From: Sphingobacterium litopenaei
GTDB taxonomy: Bacteria; Bacteroidota; Bacteroidia; Sphingobacteriales; Sphingobacteriaceae
NCBI RefSeq assembly: GCF_014692495.1
Contig: NZ_JACOIJ010000004.1
Span: 62,001 to 126,000, forward strand
Length of the DNA stretch: 64,000 nt
Reading direction: 5' to 3'
Shown: positions 1 through 9,639 of the stretch, piece after piece
How the letters are laid out: every line of letters begins with the position of its first letter
Position numbering within the stretch: position 1 is the first letter of the stretch
Translations under genes and position numbers: made by a program
Notes under the pieces: model-generated
Told to the model about the DNA's origin: nothing
Seen by the model: the letters and a program-made list of their open reading frames with translations, nothing else
Database searches by the model: none

Positions 1-638
1 TACGTAATATTGATATATACGCACATGGTCATAATAATGATGGTATTGATCCAGAGATGAGTCAGAATGTATTGATTGAAAACTGTGTATTTGATCAAGG
101 TGACGATGCTATAGCGATCAAATCGGGTCGAAACCCAGAAGGTTGGAGATTACAGACTCCATCTAAAAATATTGTTATCCGAAATTGTACAATGAAGGAT
201 GGACATCAATTGTTAGCGATCGGCAGTGAGCTTTCTGGTGGTGTAGAAAATATTTTAGTGGACAATTGCGTGGCTGGGTCTGGTGCTAAGTTGATGCACC
301 TACTTTTTATCAAAACAAATGAACGTATGGGCGGCTACGTGAAAAATATTTATTTCAAAAATATAATAGCGCAAGATGTTCAAGATGGTATATTAGGTAT
401 AGACACTGATGTATTATATCAATGGCGAACTCTTGTTTCTACACGCATTAAAAAAACAACCCTAATTGAGAATATCTTTCTTGAAAACATCCAAGCTAAA
501 AAAGGAAAATTTGTAACTAAAATTAATGGAAACCCTGAGTTACCAGCACAAAATGTGGTACTAAAAAACGTGTACCTAGAGAACAGTACGCAGGAGAGAA
601 TACAAAACAAACATGTAAGTAATTTTATTTACAATTAA
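1..638 (+). CDS. GH28 family polygalacturonase-like glycoside hydrolase (5' truncated by window edge)
   Basis: The frame is open from the first bases of the window, so the start and N-terminal part lie to the left; an internal ATG at 57 is not the true start. The visible part carries the GH28 parallel beta-helix signature: NNDGID just before the ATG at 57, GDDAIAIKSG, then GHQLLAIGSELSGG. In GH28 enzymes the NTD and DD motifs supply the catalytic aspartates and GHG and RIK contribute to substrate binding. Here the GHG position reads GHQ and the RIK position reads FIK (in FIKTNERMGG), a variant form, so the exact uronide substrate is open. Repeated ENIF/KNIYFKNI-type segments fit beta-helix coils. 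The expected role is hydrolysis of galacturonide linkages in pectin or rhamnogalacturonan, in the periplasm or at the surface. It converges on the GH115 gene. Confidence 0.85.
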   Translation, partial: RNIDIYAHGHNNDGIDPEMSQNVLIENCVFDQGDDAIAIKSGRNPEGWRLQTPSKNIVIRNCTMKDGHQLLAIGSELSGGVENILVDNCVAGSGAKLMHLLFIKTNERMGGYVKNIYFKNIIAQDVQDGILGIDTDVLYQWRTLVSTRIKKTTLIENIFLENIQAKKGKFVTKINGNPELPAQNVVLKNVYLENSTQERIQNKHVSNFIYN

Positions 639-641
639 CTG

Positions 642-680
642 TATACCAGAAGTCCACATGAAAGTGAGACTTCTGGTATA
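642..680. terminator. Bidirectional hairpin between convergent GH28 and GH115 genes
   Basis: A perfect 13-bp inverted repeat (TATACCAGAAGTC at 642-654 and its complement at 668-680) fills the 50-bp gap between two convergent stop codons. A CAC/GTG pair extends the stem inside the loop past one bulged A. There is no strong T-run on either side, so termination strength is uncertain, but the position is right for a shared terminator. Confidence 0.6.
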
Positions 681-688
681 GAAATGAG

Positions 689-3037
689 TTAGTAAATAAG
701 AATTTGATCTAACACAATACCTTCGTCCAATGCTCGAATGTGAATATTAAGTTTATTTGAAGGATTTGTGAATCTTAAGCTTCTTACAGTCCTATTCGTT
801 AGTACATTTTCTTTCCATTCTTCTGATCTTCCGAAGGTTTGAATATCAAAAATTTGTTCTGGATTATCATTTATACTCACCACAAATCGAATATTTTGGC
901 CATCAACAGGATGGTTGGGAGCCAAAGCAAAATCCATATATATAGAGTCTTTTTTTGACACTTTTACGGTATAATCCACAGATGAACCTTTGGATAAATG
1001 GATAGCCTGACTTGCATACCCCAAGCCATATGATTTCGGTTTCTCACCACTAAATCTTTTATAGCTTAACCCATTAAGGATTGTAATATATTGCTTATCA
1101 ATTGCCATTGTTGTCTGAAATGTCTCACGTGGAACTCGATTAAATACTTCCAAATTACGTGGCTTATAGTTCATCATTCTTTTCCATTTACCATTTGAAA
1201 TCGTATCATAATGCATAGTTAAATTCACGATTTTATCGAAAGCTGCATCACTTTGATCCCATGATGCTTTTGAATATCTTGCCAATTGTGCATACAAATG
1301 CTTGTGATTCATAGCTACCGAAGCCGTCACAGGATATTCCACCAATTGAAACCAAGTGCTTTGTTTATTGGCTGGAATCTGCTGAGTTAATTTCCGCACG
1401 CGTTTTTCAAGCAATTCGTATTGCTTAATCCTTGTACGTATTTCAGCTTCTGTCCATGGCAAGTCCTTTACTTTCTTTGTATAAGGGTCTTTTTCTTCTG
1501 TACGAGTATTTCCCATAAATTCAGGTTTTCGAATATATGCTAAACGATAATATTCATGTACTATTTGCATTAATTCCGAACTTATTTTTGGACCAAACTC
1601 TCTAGAGTACCATGTTTGAATATATTGATTTATTCCTTCTCTGCTGTCTTTTATGAGGTTCATGTTCCATGCCATATCTAAGAACATTTCAATAGCAAAT
1701 TCAGCGGGTTTAATATCTCCAACATTTAGAATCCAAATATCTTTAACTCCACGTTCATAGGCTGTCTTCATTTGCGAATAAATCAAAGCAGGATGAGTAG
1801 TGGATAACCATAAATAATCGTGAGGTCGTCCCCAATAAGATACATGATAGTAAATACCATTTCCACCTCGTCTCTGTTGTTCTGATCCAGTTGGAAAATG
1901 GCGTATATAACCGTAATTATCATCACACCATACCAATGTTACATCATCGGGAATTTCTAAACCTAGTTTATATACATCTAATACTTCTTTATATGGAATA
2001 AATACCTGTGATACTTCATCTACTTTTGGATTTACATGTTTAGCTATCAACTTTCGCTGATCTTTGATAATGTCATTGAGAGCTACGCGCTGTTCTTCAA
2101 GTGTATTTGCTCCCAGCATTTTACTATCGTGTACACCACGAATGCCTAGTGTATAAATATTATCTGAACCTGCTAATTCTTGTACGCGCTGTTCCCAAAA
2201 CGTAACCACTTGTTCTCTATTATTTACATAATCGTATGGCCCTACCCCTGCTAATTTCCACTCCGCATTTGTATTACGCATCATGGGCTCACAATGAGAA
2301 GTCCCTATGTAGATCCCATATTTATCAGCGATTTTCTTGTTTTCTGGCGTGAGATAAAAGGCTACTGTACACTCATGCATAGCAGGCCAGAATGTATTAG
2401 CTCGTAATCTAAGCAGCAATTCAAAGATTCGTTCATGTGTTCTAGGTCCTATTTCACCGGGCTTACTTTCTGGCTCATGAGTAAGAGAACTCCAGGGCAG
2501 TAAAGCAAAATCTTCATCATTTAAAAAGATTCCCCGATGCGCTACTGACGGATAATCTATCCTTTTATAGGAATCATGAAAAATATATTGATTCAATTTA
2601 TTAGGAGTAGAATCAGCCCACCATTCCCAAGGAGATACTCCAATAATTCGTGACAATTCCAAAATTCCATAAGCTGTACCACGTTTGTCACTTCCTAGCA
2701 CTAGGAGTTTATTGCCGACAACCTGAATCAAAAAAGCTTCCTTATGTTGTTTTAACGTTTGAATATCTAAAGGATTTAATAAATTTTCTATAGAAGAAGA
2801 TTTTCCTAACGTGCCTATTATAACTTCACTATCTTCCCTATAGTCCACAATTTTTGCTTGAAATACATTTTCAAAATCTCGCTTAAAAATAGAAAAAGCT
2901 GTAAAGACGACTTCTTCTGAATAACCATTAATAGATACACTAAGATTCTTTCCTTTATTTAAAATAACCTTTGCATGCAAGGGGTTACAACATATAATAA
3001 GTATAAGGACACAAAACTGTAACTTTAATTTCTTCAT
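689..3037 (-). CDS. GH115 family alpha-glucuronidase
   Basis: An exported enzyme of about 782 residues. GH115 enzymes remove alpha-1,2-linked (4-O-methyl-)glucuronic acid from xylan and from some arabinogalactan or gum side chains. Family landmarks visible are SPWEWWADSTP (near residue 130), YPSVAHRGIFLNDED, the LRLRANTFWPAMHECTVAF block, YGIYIGTSHCEPMMRN, and the VTLVWCDDNYGYIRHFP and RGGNGIYYHVSYWG segments. The C-terminal third probably holds the accessory helical and beta-sandwich domains of the family. The start at 3037 gives a normal signal peptide (MKKLKLQFCVLILII, then CCNPLHA). A longer frame to 3067 begins with TTG inside the T-tract of the upstream terminator and is unlikely; ATG at 3043 is also possible. 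It follows the SusD gene after a terminator, so it may be transcribed from its own promoter or by read-through. Confidence 0.88.
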   Translation of the reverse strand: MKKLKLQFCVLILIICCNPLHAKVILNKGKNLSVSINGYSEEVVFTAFSIFKRDFENVFQAKIVDYREDSEVIIGTLGKSSSIENLLNPLDIQTLKQHKEAFLIQVVGNKLLVLGSDKRGTAYGILELSRIIGVSPWEWWADSTPNKLNQYIFHDSYKRIDYPSVAHRGIFLNDEDFALLPWSSLTHEPESKPGEIGPRTHERIFELLLRLRANTFWPAMHECTVAFYLTPENKKIADKYGIYIGTSHCEPMMRNTNAEWKLAGVGPYDYVNNREQVVTFWEQRVQELAGSDNIYTLGIRGVHDSKMLGANTLEEQRVALNDIIKDQRKLIAKHVNPKVDEVSQVFIPYKEVLDVYKLGLEIPDDVTLVWCDDNYGYIRHFPTGSEQQRRGGNGIYYHVSYWGRPHDYLWLSTTHPALIYSQMKTAYERGVKDIWILNVGDIKPAEFAIEMFLDMAWNMNLIKDSREGINQYIQTWYSREFGPKISSELMQIVHEYYRLAYIRKPEFMGNTRTEEKDPYTKKVKDLPWTEAEIRTRIKQYELLEKRVRKLTQQIPANKQSTWFQLVEYPVTASVAMNHKHLYAQLARYSKASWDQSDAAFDKIVNLTMHYDTISNGKWKRMMNYKPRNLEVFNRVPRETFQTTMAIDKQYITILNGLSYKRFSGEKPKSYGLGYASQAIHLSKGSSVDYTVKVSKKDSIYMDFALAPNHPVDGQNIRFVVSINDNPEQIFDIQTFGRSEEWKENVLTNRTVRSLRFTNPSNKLNIHIRALDEGIVLDQILIY

Positions 3038-3066
3038 CGGCATAAATATTAAAGAATTCTTTATCA

Positions 3067-3099
3067 AGAAAAAAATCTGGACTATAAGGTCCAGATTTT
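3067..3099 (-). terminator. Intrinsic terminator after the seven-gene SusCD/fasciclin operon
   Basis: An 11-bp perfect stem (3072-3082 with 3089-3099) and a 6-nt loop are followed on the minus strand by a T-rich run. It lies 24 nt past the SusD stop codon and just before the GH115 gene, so it closes the operon or limits read-through into GH115. Confidence 0.75.
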
Positions 3100-3122
3100 A
3101 ACACTAACTACTATTTATAAAA

Positions 3123-4970
3123 CTATTGTATTTTGAATGGTAAATACCAATTACTCATGTTCATTAATTTCGAACGCACTTCCGCCGCTTTAGGATTATT
3201 GGCTTTGGAAAGTTTTTCGTATACTTTCTCTGCCAAAAACGAAGGATCATTTCTTCTGCGGGCTATACGCATTAAATCTGACCATCTTCCCCCTTCAAAA
3301 GCTAATTCTAAAGCTGCTTCTTCAATGATTTTATCTTCCAAATCTGCTATAGGCACATTATATTCAATCATCACGCTACCATAATTATTTGCAGTCCCTG
3401 GTCCGTACTTGATGCCAGGAAATTGTAATGCGGGCAGCATAGCTCTTCCACGCACTCCTACGTTTCTATACCACACACCACGCACAATATACTGATTATC
3501 ACGAGCGTCAAAGTGGTAAGGTGACGATTCGGAGTAAGTAACGCGATCATTGCCAAAGCCTTGATGAGAAATCTGTGATTCTAATTCGAAAAAACTACCT
3601 GGAGCAAGCGTCGTATTATTTGATGTAAATCCTCCGTAATAAAAGGTGGATTTAATACCGTTATTAAGTAAGGCATACGCCACACGGCCATGTCCGTCCC
3701 GATTAGCAGCTTCGGCAAAACGAAGATGCGCTCCTGCAGCCCTAGCGATATTCCATTGTCCCCCTTTATTTAAAAGCGTCAATGTTGAAGTCGAGTTATC
3801 GGTATATTTAGTAATTACAGGATCTCCGGCAGCATCCACAGTATAAGATAATTTACCTCGAGCATCCCATGGAATACCATTTATATTAGTTTTGCTATTC
3901 CATAAATCCATTGATTTTTGAGAAGGCTTTATTTGATAATTTCCTTCTTTGGACGCTAATTCAATAAATGGATTCCCTGGCGCAAAAGAATTATGATATG
4001 GTATAGACCAATTCCATTCGGAATTCCAATGTCTATTGGTGTTTGGAAGTGCGAACAAACTTCTCCAGCCTTCTGTCAATGAATTTACTAAAGAGGCCCC
4101 TTCTTGTCCACGAGCAAATGAAACTTGGATATTAGCATCAGCATTATCAAACCATCCAACACGATTGTGATTAAACTGAATACTGACATTGGTATTCTTA
4201 TCCTCCGCTGTGAGTGCTTTCTTATACCAGCGAGCCGCTTCTAGGTAATTTCCTTTCCATAAATATAATTCGCCAATGACATGTGGTTTATTCGCAAAAA
4301 TCTTATTTGTATTATATCCATCTGTTGTAAAAATCAAGGAACTTCCGGTAGGATAAGCAAAGTATTCCGTGTACGGCAGATCTTTCACATCATTGATCAA
4401 AATGTCAATTAAAGCTTCGAATTTAGTTTTAGGCATATTATTCAATTCTTTAATTTGGGAGACATCTTCGATATTGGTATCCAAATAGGGTATTTCGCCA
4501 AAATGAATTCCCAACTGCAAATAAAGCCAAGTACGCAATACCATAATATCCGAATACCTTTGGTTATATTCCTCATTGCTTAATTTGCCCTCTCTCTCCA
4601 TTATTTTGAAATTATACAACGCATCATTACAGCTAAAGATGACTTTATAAAATGATGTAGGATCGACATAAGGGTTGTCCTGCGTTACTTCATGATTAGA
4701 AAGTTGTTGCAGATAAGGGTTAGCATTACGTGTCACATCGACCAAGTCTGCTCTCAACTCATTCCAAAGTATGTATTTATCTCCTAAGGCAGCAAACTGT
4801 CCGTAAATCCCCAATACAGCAGCATCAGCATCCGCTAATGTATTGTACATCAACGTGCGATCTAATTTATCCTCGGGTTGAATATCCAAGGTTTTGCTAC
4901 ACGAAATGGCGAGTATGCTTGTACAAATCGTACCTATTAAAAAACTTTTCAAAAATCTTATCATATCCAT
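3123..4970 (-). CDS. SusD/RagB family nutrient-binding outer-membrane lipoprotein
   Basis: 615 residues. A lipoprotein signal ends in LAISC with the lipidated Cys at residue 24, followed by SKTLDIQPEDKL, the usual SusD N-terminus. The TPR-rich SusD fold is supported by the tail EAALELAFEGGRWSDLMRIARR, the hallmark ELAFEGxRW(S/F)DL(M/I)R motif, and by LYLWKGNYLEAARWYKKAL in the middle. SusD proteins sit on the cell surface as a lid on the SusC channel and capture glycans or peptides. It begins 4 nt after the SusC stop, so the two are translated as a pair. It is longer than the typical 480-560 residues and is the last gene of the operon. The substrate cannot be read from sequence. Confidence 0.93.
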   Translation of the reverse strand: MDMIRFLKSFLIGTICTSILAISCSKTLDIQPEDKLDRTLMYNTLADADAAVLGIYGQFAALGDKYILWNELRADLVDVTRNANPYLQQLSNHEVTQDNPYVDPTSFYKVIFSCNDALYNFKIMEREGKLSNEEYNQRYSDIMVLRTWLYLQLGIHFGEIPYLDTNIEDVSQIKELNNMPKTKFEALIDILINDVKDLPYTEYFAYPTGSSLIFTTDGYNTNKIFANKPHVIGELYLWKGNYLEAARWYKKALTAEDKNTNVSIQFNHNRVGWFDNADANIQVSFARGQEGASLVNSLTEGWRSLFALPNTNRHWNSEWNWSIPYHNSFAPGNPFIELASKEGNYQIKPSQKSMDLWNSKTNINGIPWDARGKLSYTVDAAGDPVITKYTDNSTSTLTLLNKGGQWNIARAAGAHLRFAEAANRDGHGRVAYALLNNGIKSTFYYGGFTSNNTTLAPGSFFELESQISHQGFGNDRVTYSESSPYHFDARDNQYIVRGVWYRNVGVRGRAMLPALQFPGIKYGPGTANNYGSVMIEYNVPIADLEDKIIEEAALELAFEGGRWSDLMRIARRRNDPSFLAEKVYEKLSKANNPKAAEVRSKLMNMSNWYLPFKIQ

Positions 4971-4974
4971 AATA

Positions 4975-7900
4975 TTATAACCCTAAGCGTACCCCAAATT
5001 GAAATGAACGGAATTGAGGCTCCAAAGTAACGTCTACACCTTGATGAAAAATATCCGCAGATTGAGCAAATTCAGGATCGTATCCTAGATATTTGGTAAA
5101 TGTCAACAGATTATTAGCTGTACCATATAAGCGTACATATTTTAATATAGCTTTATCCACAGGAATCATGTATTCCACAGAGACTTGTCTCAAGCGTACA
5201 TAAGAACCATCTTCGATCCAACGATCAGAAAATCTTGCATTACCCATTGGATCATTATATGAAGCTTTAGGTACATTGGTGATTTGACCTTCTGCTTTCC
5301 ATCTGTTATTTAATAATTCAGTTTGATTGTAGAATGAACTGCCTGATTCTAATTGTGCTCTTGTGTAGTTGTATACATCATTACCTAATGAATAAGTGAT
5401 CAAAGCACCGAATTTCCAATTTTTATACGATACCGTATTATTCAATCCTCCATATAAATTTGGGTTAGGGTTTCCAATCACCGTCCTGTCCTGGTCATCG
5501 ATAATTTTATCACCATTGCGATCCGTGAATTTAGCATCACCCGCTTTAAAAGGGATTTTTTCTCCTGCAGTATTTAAGACACCCAAGCCTGCTGCTGCTG
5601 CTTCAGCCGAAGTACTATAAACACCTTCAAAGGTATGTCCATAAAATGCATTAGGAGCCTCCCCCACACGTGTAATCATCGTACCGCCCGCATATGATGT
5701 ATAAGCTGTCTCTGGAAGGCTTATTACTTCTGGTTTAGTATGGCTTATTGTCAAATTCGCATCCCATTTCACTTTAGAATCCACGATTCTTCCGAATACG
5801 CCGATGTCCACACCTTTGGTTTCCATACTTCCATTATTGAAAAGATAATATGTCACACCCGAAACGGTATTCCCTCTATTGTAAGAAAGCATATCTTTCG
5901 TTCGGTTTCTGTACACATCAACCGATAAGTTGAAGCGTTCTTGTGCAAAAGATAAATCGAGACCTGCGTTAATTTTTTCTACATTTTCCCATTGTAAAAA
6001 TGGATTACCTATACCATCTCTCACCAAGCCCTGAACACCTAAGAAATTTTGGGATACATAGCCTTCGCGAGCATTGAAATTACCAATATCATCATTTCCT
6101 AAAATACCGTAACTGGCTCTAAGTTTAGCTAAATTCAATGATTCACTACCTTTTAAGAATTCTTCATTGGATAGAATCCAGGCAGCACCTATAGCTGGGA
6201 ATACACCGTATTTATGACCATTTAAAGCTACTCCTTGGTTAACTTTGCTTCCAAAACGGGAAGAGCCATCCAAAGAAACTGCAGCATTCAGAATATACCT
6301 GTTTTTGAAAGTGAAATTGGAAAGTGCATAATAAGTTTGATTTGCCCATTTGCCAATATATCCTCCATAGGTACGCGAAGCTGCGGTTGAGTTACCAATA
6401 CTTACCAACTGATCTGTCGCTGAATTAAAACCTAAAGCATAATCTTGTTCGGCGTCGTGTTGATGATAACGGAAACCTCCCATAGCTTGGATTTTTAATT
6501 CATTGTCCAATTCTTTTTCATAAGTAAGGCGTGCATCGTTAGAGATACCGTAGTAGCGAGCGACTTGTGTACCAAGTCTGCTATATACCTCCATATTATT
6601 AACCGTATCCTTTGCTACACCTTTCTTCGGAATAAAGAAATCTTCTTGTGCCTTATCGTATGTTACTGCTGTCAAATTGGTAAAGGTGAATGCATTATCA
6701 AATTTGTAATCAAATTTAATAGACCCATGAAAACGATAGGCTTTCTTATTATTAATACCATTGAAAACTAATTGCATAGGATTGGAATAGCCAAAATAAT
6801 CAGCTTCAGCATAGTTTGGAGACAATGTACCATCCTCCGCCACATCATTAGTATTCAAAAATGGAGCTTTAATCATGGAAAGGAAAAGCGGATTAGTTTT
6901 AGGCGACAAACCCTGATCCTTTAGGCCTTGCTGACCATACCCCACAGAAATATTTGTTTGCGCAGAAAGCTTTTGTGCTAAGCGCATATTACTATTGAAG
7001 CGTGCCGAATAACGGTCTTGCTGCGTATTATCTATAATTCCTTTTTCATTATTATAACCTACTGATAAAGCATAATTTGCAATATTATCACCACCTGTCA
7101 CACGCAAAAAGTAGTTTTGATCCAATGAATTTTTCAAGACTTCATTTTGCCAATTTGTTTCGTTGTGATATATAGGATACAAATTGTAATTCGTATTATC
7201 AATATTGAATGGCATAGCTGCTATTTGCTCTCCAGTATAAGGAGAAGTCGCCAATACATCATTGAGGTAACTTCTATAATTGTAAGACTGCATCATAGGA
7301 ATAGCTTTCGGTCTGAAATTATAGCTTGTAGTAGCCTGAAAATCAATTTTTGTGGCCAACTCTTTTGCATGTGTCGTATTAATCACCACCACCCCATTTG
7401 CTGCTCTAGCTCCATAAATCGCTGTAGATACCGCATCCTTTAGTACCGTTACATCCTGAATATCGCGCAAATCCACATGTTGCAAAGGATTATTCTCATG
7501 TCCTGAAGTAATCGAAGACGTTAACATTTCCGCATTATATACCACTCCATCAATGATGTACAGAGGTTGATTTTGTGTATATAAAGAGCCAATATTACGG
7601 ACAAACAAATTTGCTCCCATAGAAGGTGTTCCAGATTTACGAACCACCTGAACACCAGACATTTTCCCTTGCAGATAACTTGCTATAGATTCTGAATTTT
7701 GTTCCCACGCATTGATATAAGCTTTTTGAGTTGCCCCAGCTGTATGTAGCACATCATTGTTTCCAAAAACAGTTTGCGTAGTCTCATAATTAGAGCTAAA
7801 GCCAATAGGATACAATTTTATTTGCATAGGTTTATCAAACAGTGCTGGGACAGTTTTTAGGATATATCCATCCATAGAAACATGGATAACTGCCCATGAA

Positions 7901-8154
7901 TTATTTACTTCTACCTCAAATGCGCCATTATTATCCGTTAATTTGGCTACAGCACGCCCATATGTAATACGCGCTCCTGCTACAGGTTTATTTGTACGGC
8001 TATCTATTACTGTACCTTTCACAAGATTCGATTTTTGCTGCGTCGTCACGACTATAGCTTTCGCTTCCTGACTGTACGCAACGCCCACTTGCAAGCTCGT
8101 GAAGAGGCAAAGAGTAGTAATCTTAAAATTGAAAATATTATTAAACTTTATCAT
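4975..8154 (-). CDS. SusC/RagA family TonB-linked outer-membrane protein
   Basis: 1059 residues with a signal peptide ending near VAYSQ, a carboxypeptidase-regulatory-like domain (VKGTVIDSRTNKPVAGARI), a plug domain (SIASYLQGKMSGVQVVRKSG to LYIIDGVVY) and a long beta-barrel ending in an aromatic-poor QFGVRLGL. The role is energised import across the outer membrane of a ligand held by the SusD partner encoded 4 nt downstream. Oddly, the region between the regulatory domain and the plug lacks the usual [DE]VVVxGYG motif that acts as TonB box in most SusC proteins; PIGFSSNYETTQTVFG stands in its place. The SNYETTQTVFG-type spacer suggests a divergent TonB contact. Its regulatory domain is also less typical than in the other SusC proteins here. 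Confidence 0.93.
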   Translation of the reverse strand: MIKFNNIFNFKITTLCLFTSLQVGVAYSQEAKAIVVTTQQKSNLVKGTVIDSRTNKPVAGARITYGRAVAKLTDNNGAFEVEVNNSWAVIHVSMDGYILKTVPALFDKPMQIKLYPIGFSSNYETTQTVFGNNDVLHTAGATQKAYINAWEQNSESIASYLQGKMSGVQVVRKSGTPSMGANLFVRNIGSLYTQNQPLYIIDGVVYNAEMLTSSITSGHENNPLQHVDLRDIQDVTVLKDAVSTAIYGARAANGVVVINTTHAKELATKIDFQATTSYNFRPKAIPMMQSYNYRSYLNDVLATSPYTGEQIAAMPFNIDNTNYNLYPIYHNETNWQNEVLKNSLDQNYFLRVTGGDNIANYALSVGYNNEKGIIDNTQQDRYSARFNSNMRLAQKLSAQTNISVGYGQQGLKDQGLSPKTNPLFLSMIKAPFLNTNDVAEDGTLSPNYAEADYFGYSNPMQLVFNGINNKKAYRFHGSIKFDYKFDNAFTFTNLTAVTYDKAQEDFFIPKKGVAKDTVNNMEVYSRLGTQVARYYGISNDARLTYEKELDNELKIQAMGGFRYHQHDAEQDYALGFNSATDQLVSIGNSTAASRTYGGYIGKWANQTYYALSNFTFKNRYILNAAVSLDGSSRFGSKVNQGVALNGHKYGVFPAIGAAWILSNEEFLKGSESLNLAKLRASYGILGNDDIGNFNAREGYVSQNFLGVQGLVRDGIGNPFLQWENVEKINAGLDLSFAQERFNLSVDVYRNRTKDMLSYNRGNTVSGVTYYLFNNGSMETKGVDIGVFGRIVDSKVKWDANLTISHTKPEVISLPETAYTSYAGGTMITRVGEAPNAFYGHTFEGVYSTSAEAAAAGLGVLNTAGEKIPFKAGDAKFTDRNGDKIIDDQDRTVIGNPNPNLYGGLNNTVSYKNWKFGALITYSLGNDVYNYTRAQLESGSSFYNQTELLNNRWKAEGQITNVPKASYNDPMGNARFSDRWIEDGSYVRLRQVSVEYMIPVDKAILKYVRLYGTANNLLTFTKYLGYDPEFAQSADIFHQGVDVTLEPQFRSFQFGVRLGL

Positions 8155-8163
8155 GCGTATTGA

Positions 8164-9624
8164 TTATTGAATAATGGGAACAAATCGTAAATATTCCAAT
8201 ATAATCGGCCCAGTTCCGTTAGACATCACAAGGAGTGGAAGATTACCATACTGATTTTGAGACACTTCACCTAGATATACTTCACCATGGTTTAGCGGTT
8301 GTACACCAAACGCAAAACGCGTATCATTAACACCTAAATGGTTAACAACTGGTCTTTTATATAAATCAACTTCATTCGGCGCAATTAAATTAGGATCCAA
8401 GAAATGAACATATTGTGTAAAAGTTGCTGTCTGTGGATCACCAGGTAATCCCATAATTGCACGACCATAGACTTTATACCTTATGACATTCATTCCTGTG
8501 ACTCTATATTTAGCATAGAATGCTGTCACATTATGGCCATGTATCTGAATATCCTGATACAAGTTGCCCAAAGTATCACGCTTATCCCTGAAGTAGGTAT
8601 TTCCTCTTTTATCTGTTTGCTTATAGCCTATTGGGTTTACACCTAATACAATTTTTTCCTTTATCTGATTCTGTAACTGGAAATCAATACTATGAACGCG
8701 ATAAACGACACCATTACTCGCTTTGTGTCTTGATATTAGACTTCCTGAAGGAATTGTAAATTTAGTACCACTAATCGACGTCAGTTCGCTATTAAGCTGG
8801 TTTTCCAACAAATCACCTTCAACGATAAAATCTCTTAACAAGAATTTCTTCGTGAAGAAAGTGGTTGTACTATCAGGTCGATGCGTATTTCCTTCCACAT
8901 AATTCGTTTTGAAAAAAGGAGTTAGTTTATTCAATTCGGCTTCAAAATTTGCATCATCAATCACGAAATAAGTATACTTTCTGTTCTCAGTCGTCATATT
9001 GCGACGTACCTCTGACATCCATACTGGACTACTTTTATAGAAAGTCTCTCCATTTTCAACATAAGCTGTATCAAAGGACGAAATAGCCTCTACTTGTTTG
9101 GTATTCTCAAATTCAGTTTTAACTAACGTAAAAATATTGCTTAACGGCTTCAAAGGTTGACCTATCACATGATATAGTCCATTGCTAGCAGTTAAATTCT
9201 TAACAGTCGGCTGTATACCATCAAAAGTACCACGCGTAAATTCTACGTATTTGTTTCTGAAGTTTAATGCTTTGACCGTATCTGTATTATCATTTACACT
9301 ATAGATCGAATTGATAAGGTGATAGCCTACAAAACTTCTCACTACCGAGGTGTCATTGAAATTATACTGGTTTTTGGCCGCATTAATCGCTTCATTCGTT
9401 GGGATTAGCACCGTGTAGTTTTTTGAAGCTTTTAAAGATTCAGCATAACCCGATTTTTCCAATAATTCGGCAAAAGCACTGTATTCAGTTGTGGAAGAAA
9501 CAACTTCGAACAAGTTTTTCTGTGTATTTGCATCATCCTTACCAAAATGTTCTTCCCATTTGTCATTACAACTAGCAAGACAAATGCAGAGCATCGGCAC
9601 TATATAATTTAAAATTTTCTTCAT
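8164..9624 (-). CDS. Fasciclin (FAS1) domain lipoprotein with C-terminal beta-sandwich
   Basis: About 486 residues. From the ATG at 9624 the signal peptide is MKKILNYIVPMLCICLASC with the lipid-carrying Cys at 19; an ATG at 9639 directly abuts the previous stop and would add MRKIR. Residues 25-160 form a FAS1 module: FAELLEKSGYAESLKASKNY, TVLIPTNEAI, VVRSFVGYHL, NGLYHVIGQPL. A second degenerate module follows to about residue 330. The C-terminal 150 residues look like a beta-sandwich and end in LEYLRFVPIIQ, resembling the end of the neighbouring FAS1 protein. It lies between two SusCD pairs in one operon, so it is probably a surface accessory lipoprotein of those transport complexes. No enzyme motif is visible. 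Confidence 0.85.
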   Translation of the reverse strand: MKKILNYIVPMLCICLASCNDKWEEHFGKDDANTQKNLFEVVSSTTEYSAFAELLEKSGYAESLKASKNYTVLIPTNEAINAAKNQYNFNDTSVVRSFVGYHLINSIYSVNDNTDTVKALNFRNKYVEFTRGTFDGIQPTVKNLTASNGLYHVIGQPLKPLSNIFTLVKTEFENTKQVEAISSFDTAYVENGETFYKSSPVWMSEVRRNMTTENRKYTYFVIDDANFEAELNKLTPFFKTNYVEGNTHRPDSTTTFFTKKFLLRDFIVEGDLLENQLNSELTSISGTKFTIPSGSLISRHKASNGVVYRVHSIDFQLQNQIKEKIVLGVNPIGYKQTDKRGNTYFRDKRDTLGNLYQDIQIHGHNVTAFYAKYRVTGMNVIRYKVYGRAIMGLPGDPQTATFTQYVHFLDPNLIAPNEVDLYKRPVVNHLGVNDTRFAFGVQPLNHGEVYLGEVSQNQYGNLPLLVMSNGTGPIILEYLRFVPIIQ

Positions 9625-9639
9625 GCGTATCTTTCTCAT

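Noticed and set aside
3038..3067. Upstream TTG start for the GH115 gene
   Set aside because: The extra residues precede a good signal peptide and the TTG lies in the T-tract of the upstream terminator.
7147..7443. Antisense open frame inside SusC 4975-8154 (and similar ones inside other large genes)
   Set aside because: Low-complexity translations without motifs, fully inside well-supported genes on the other strand.
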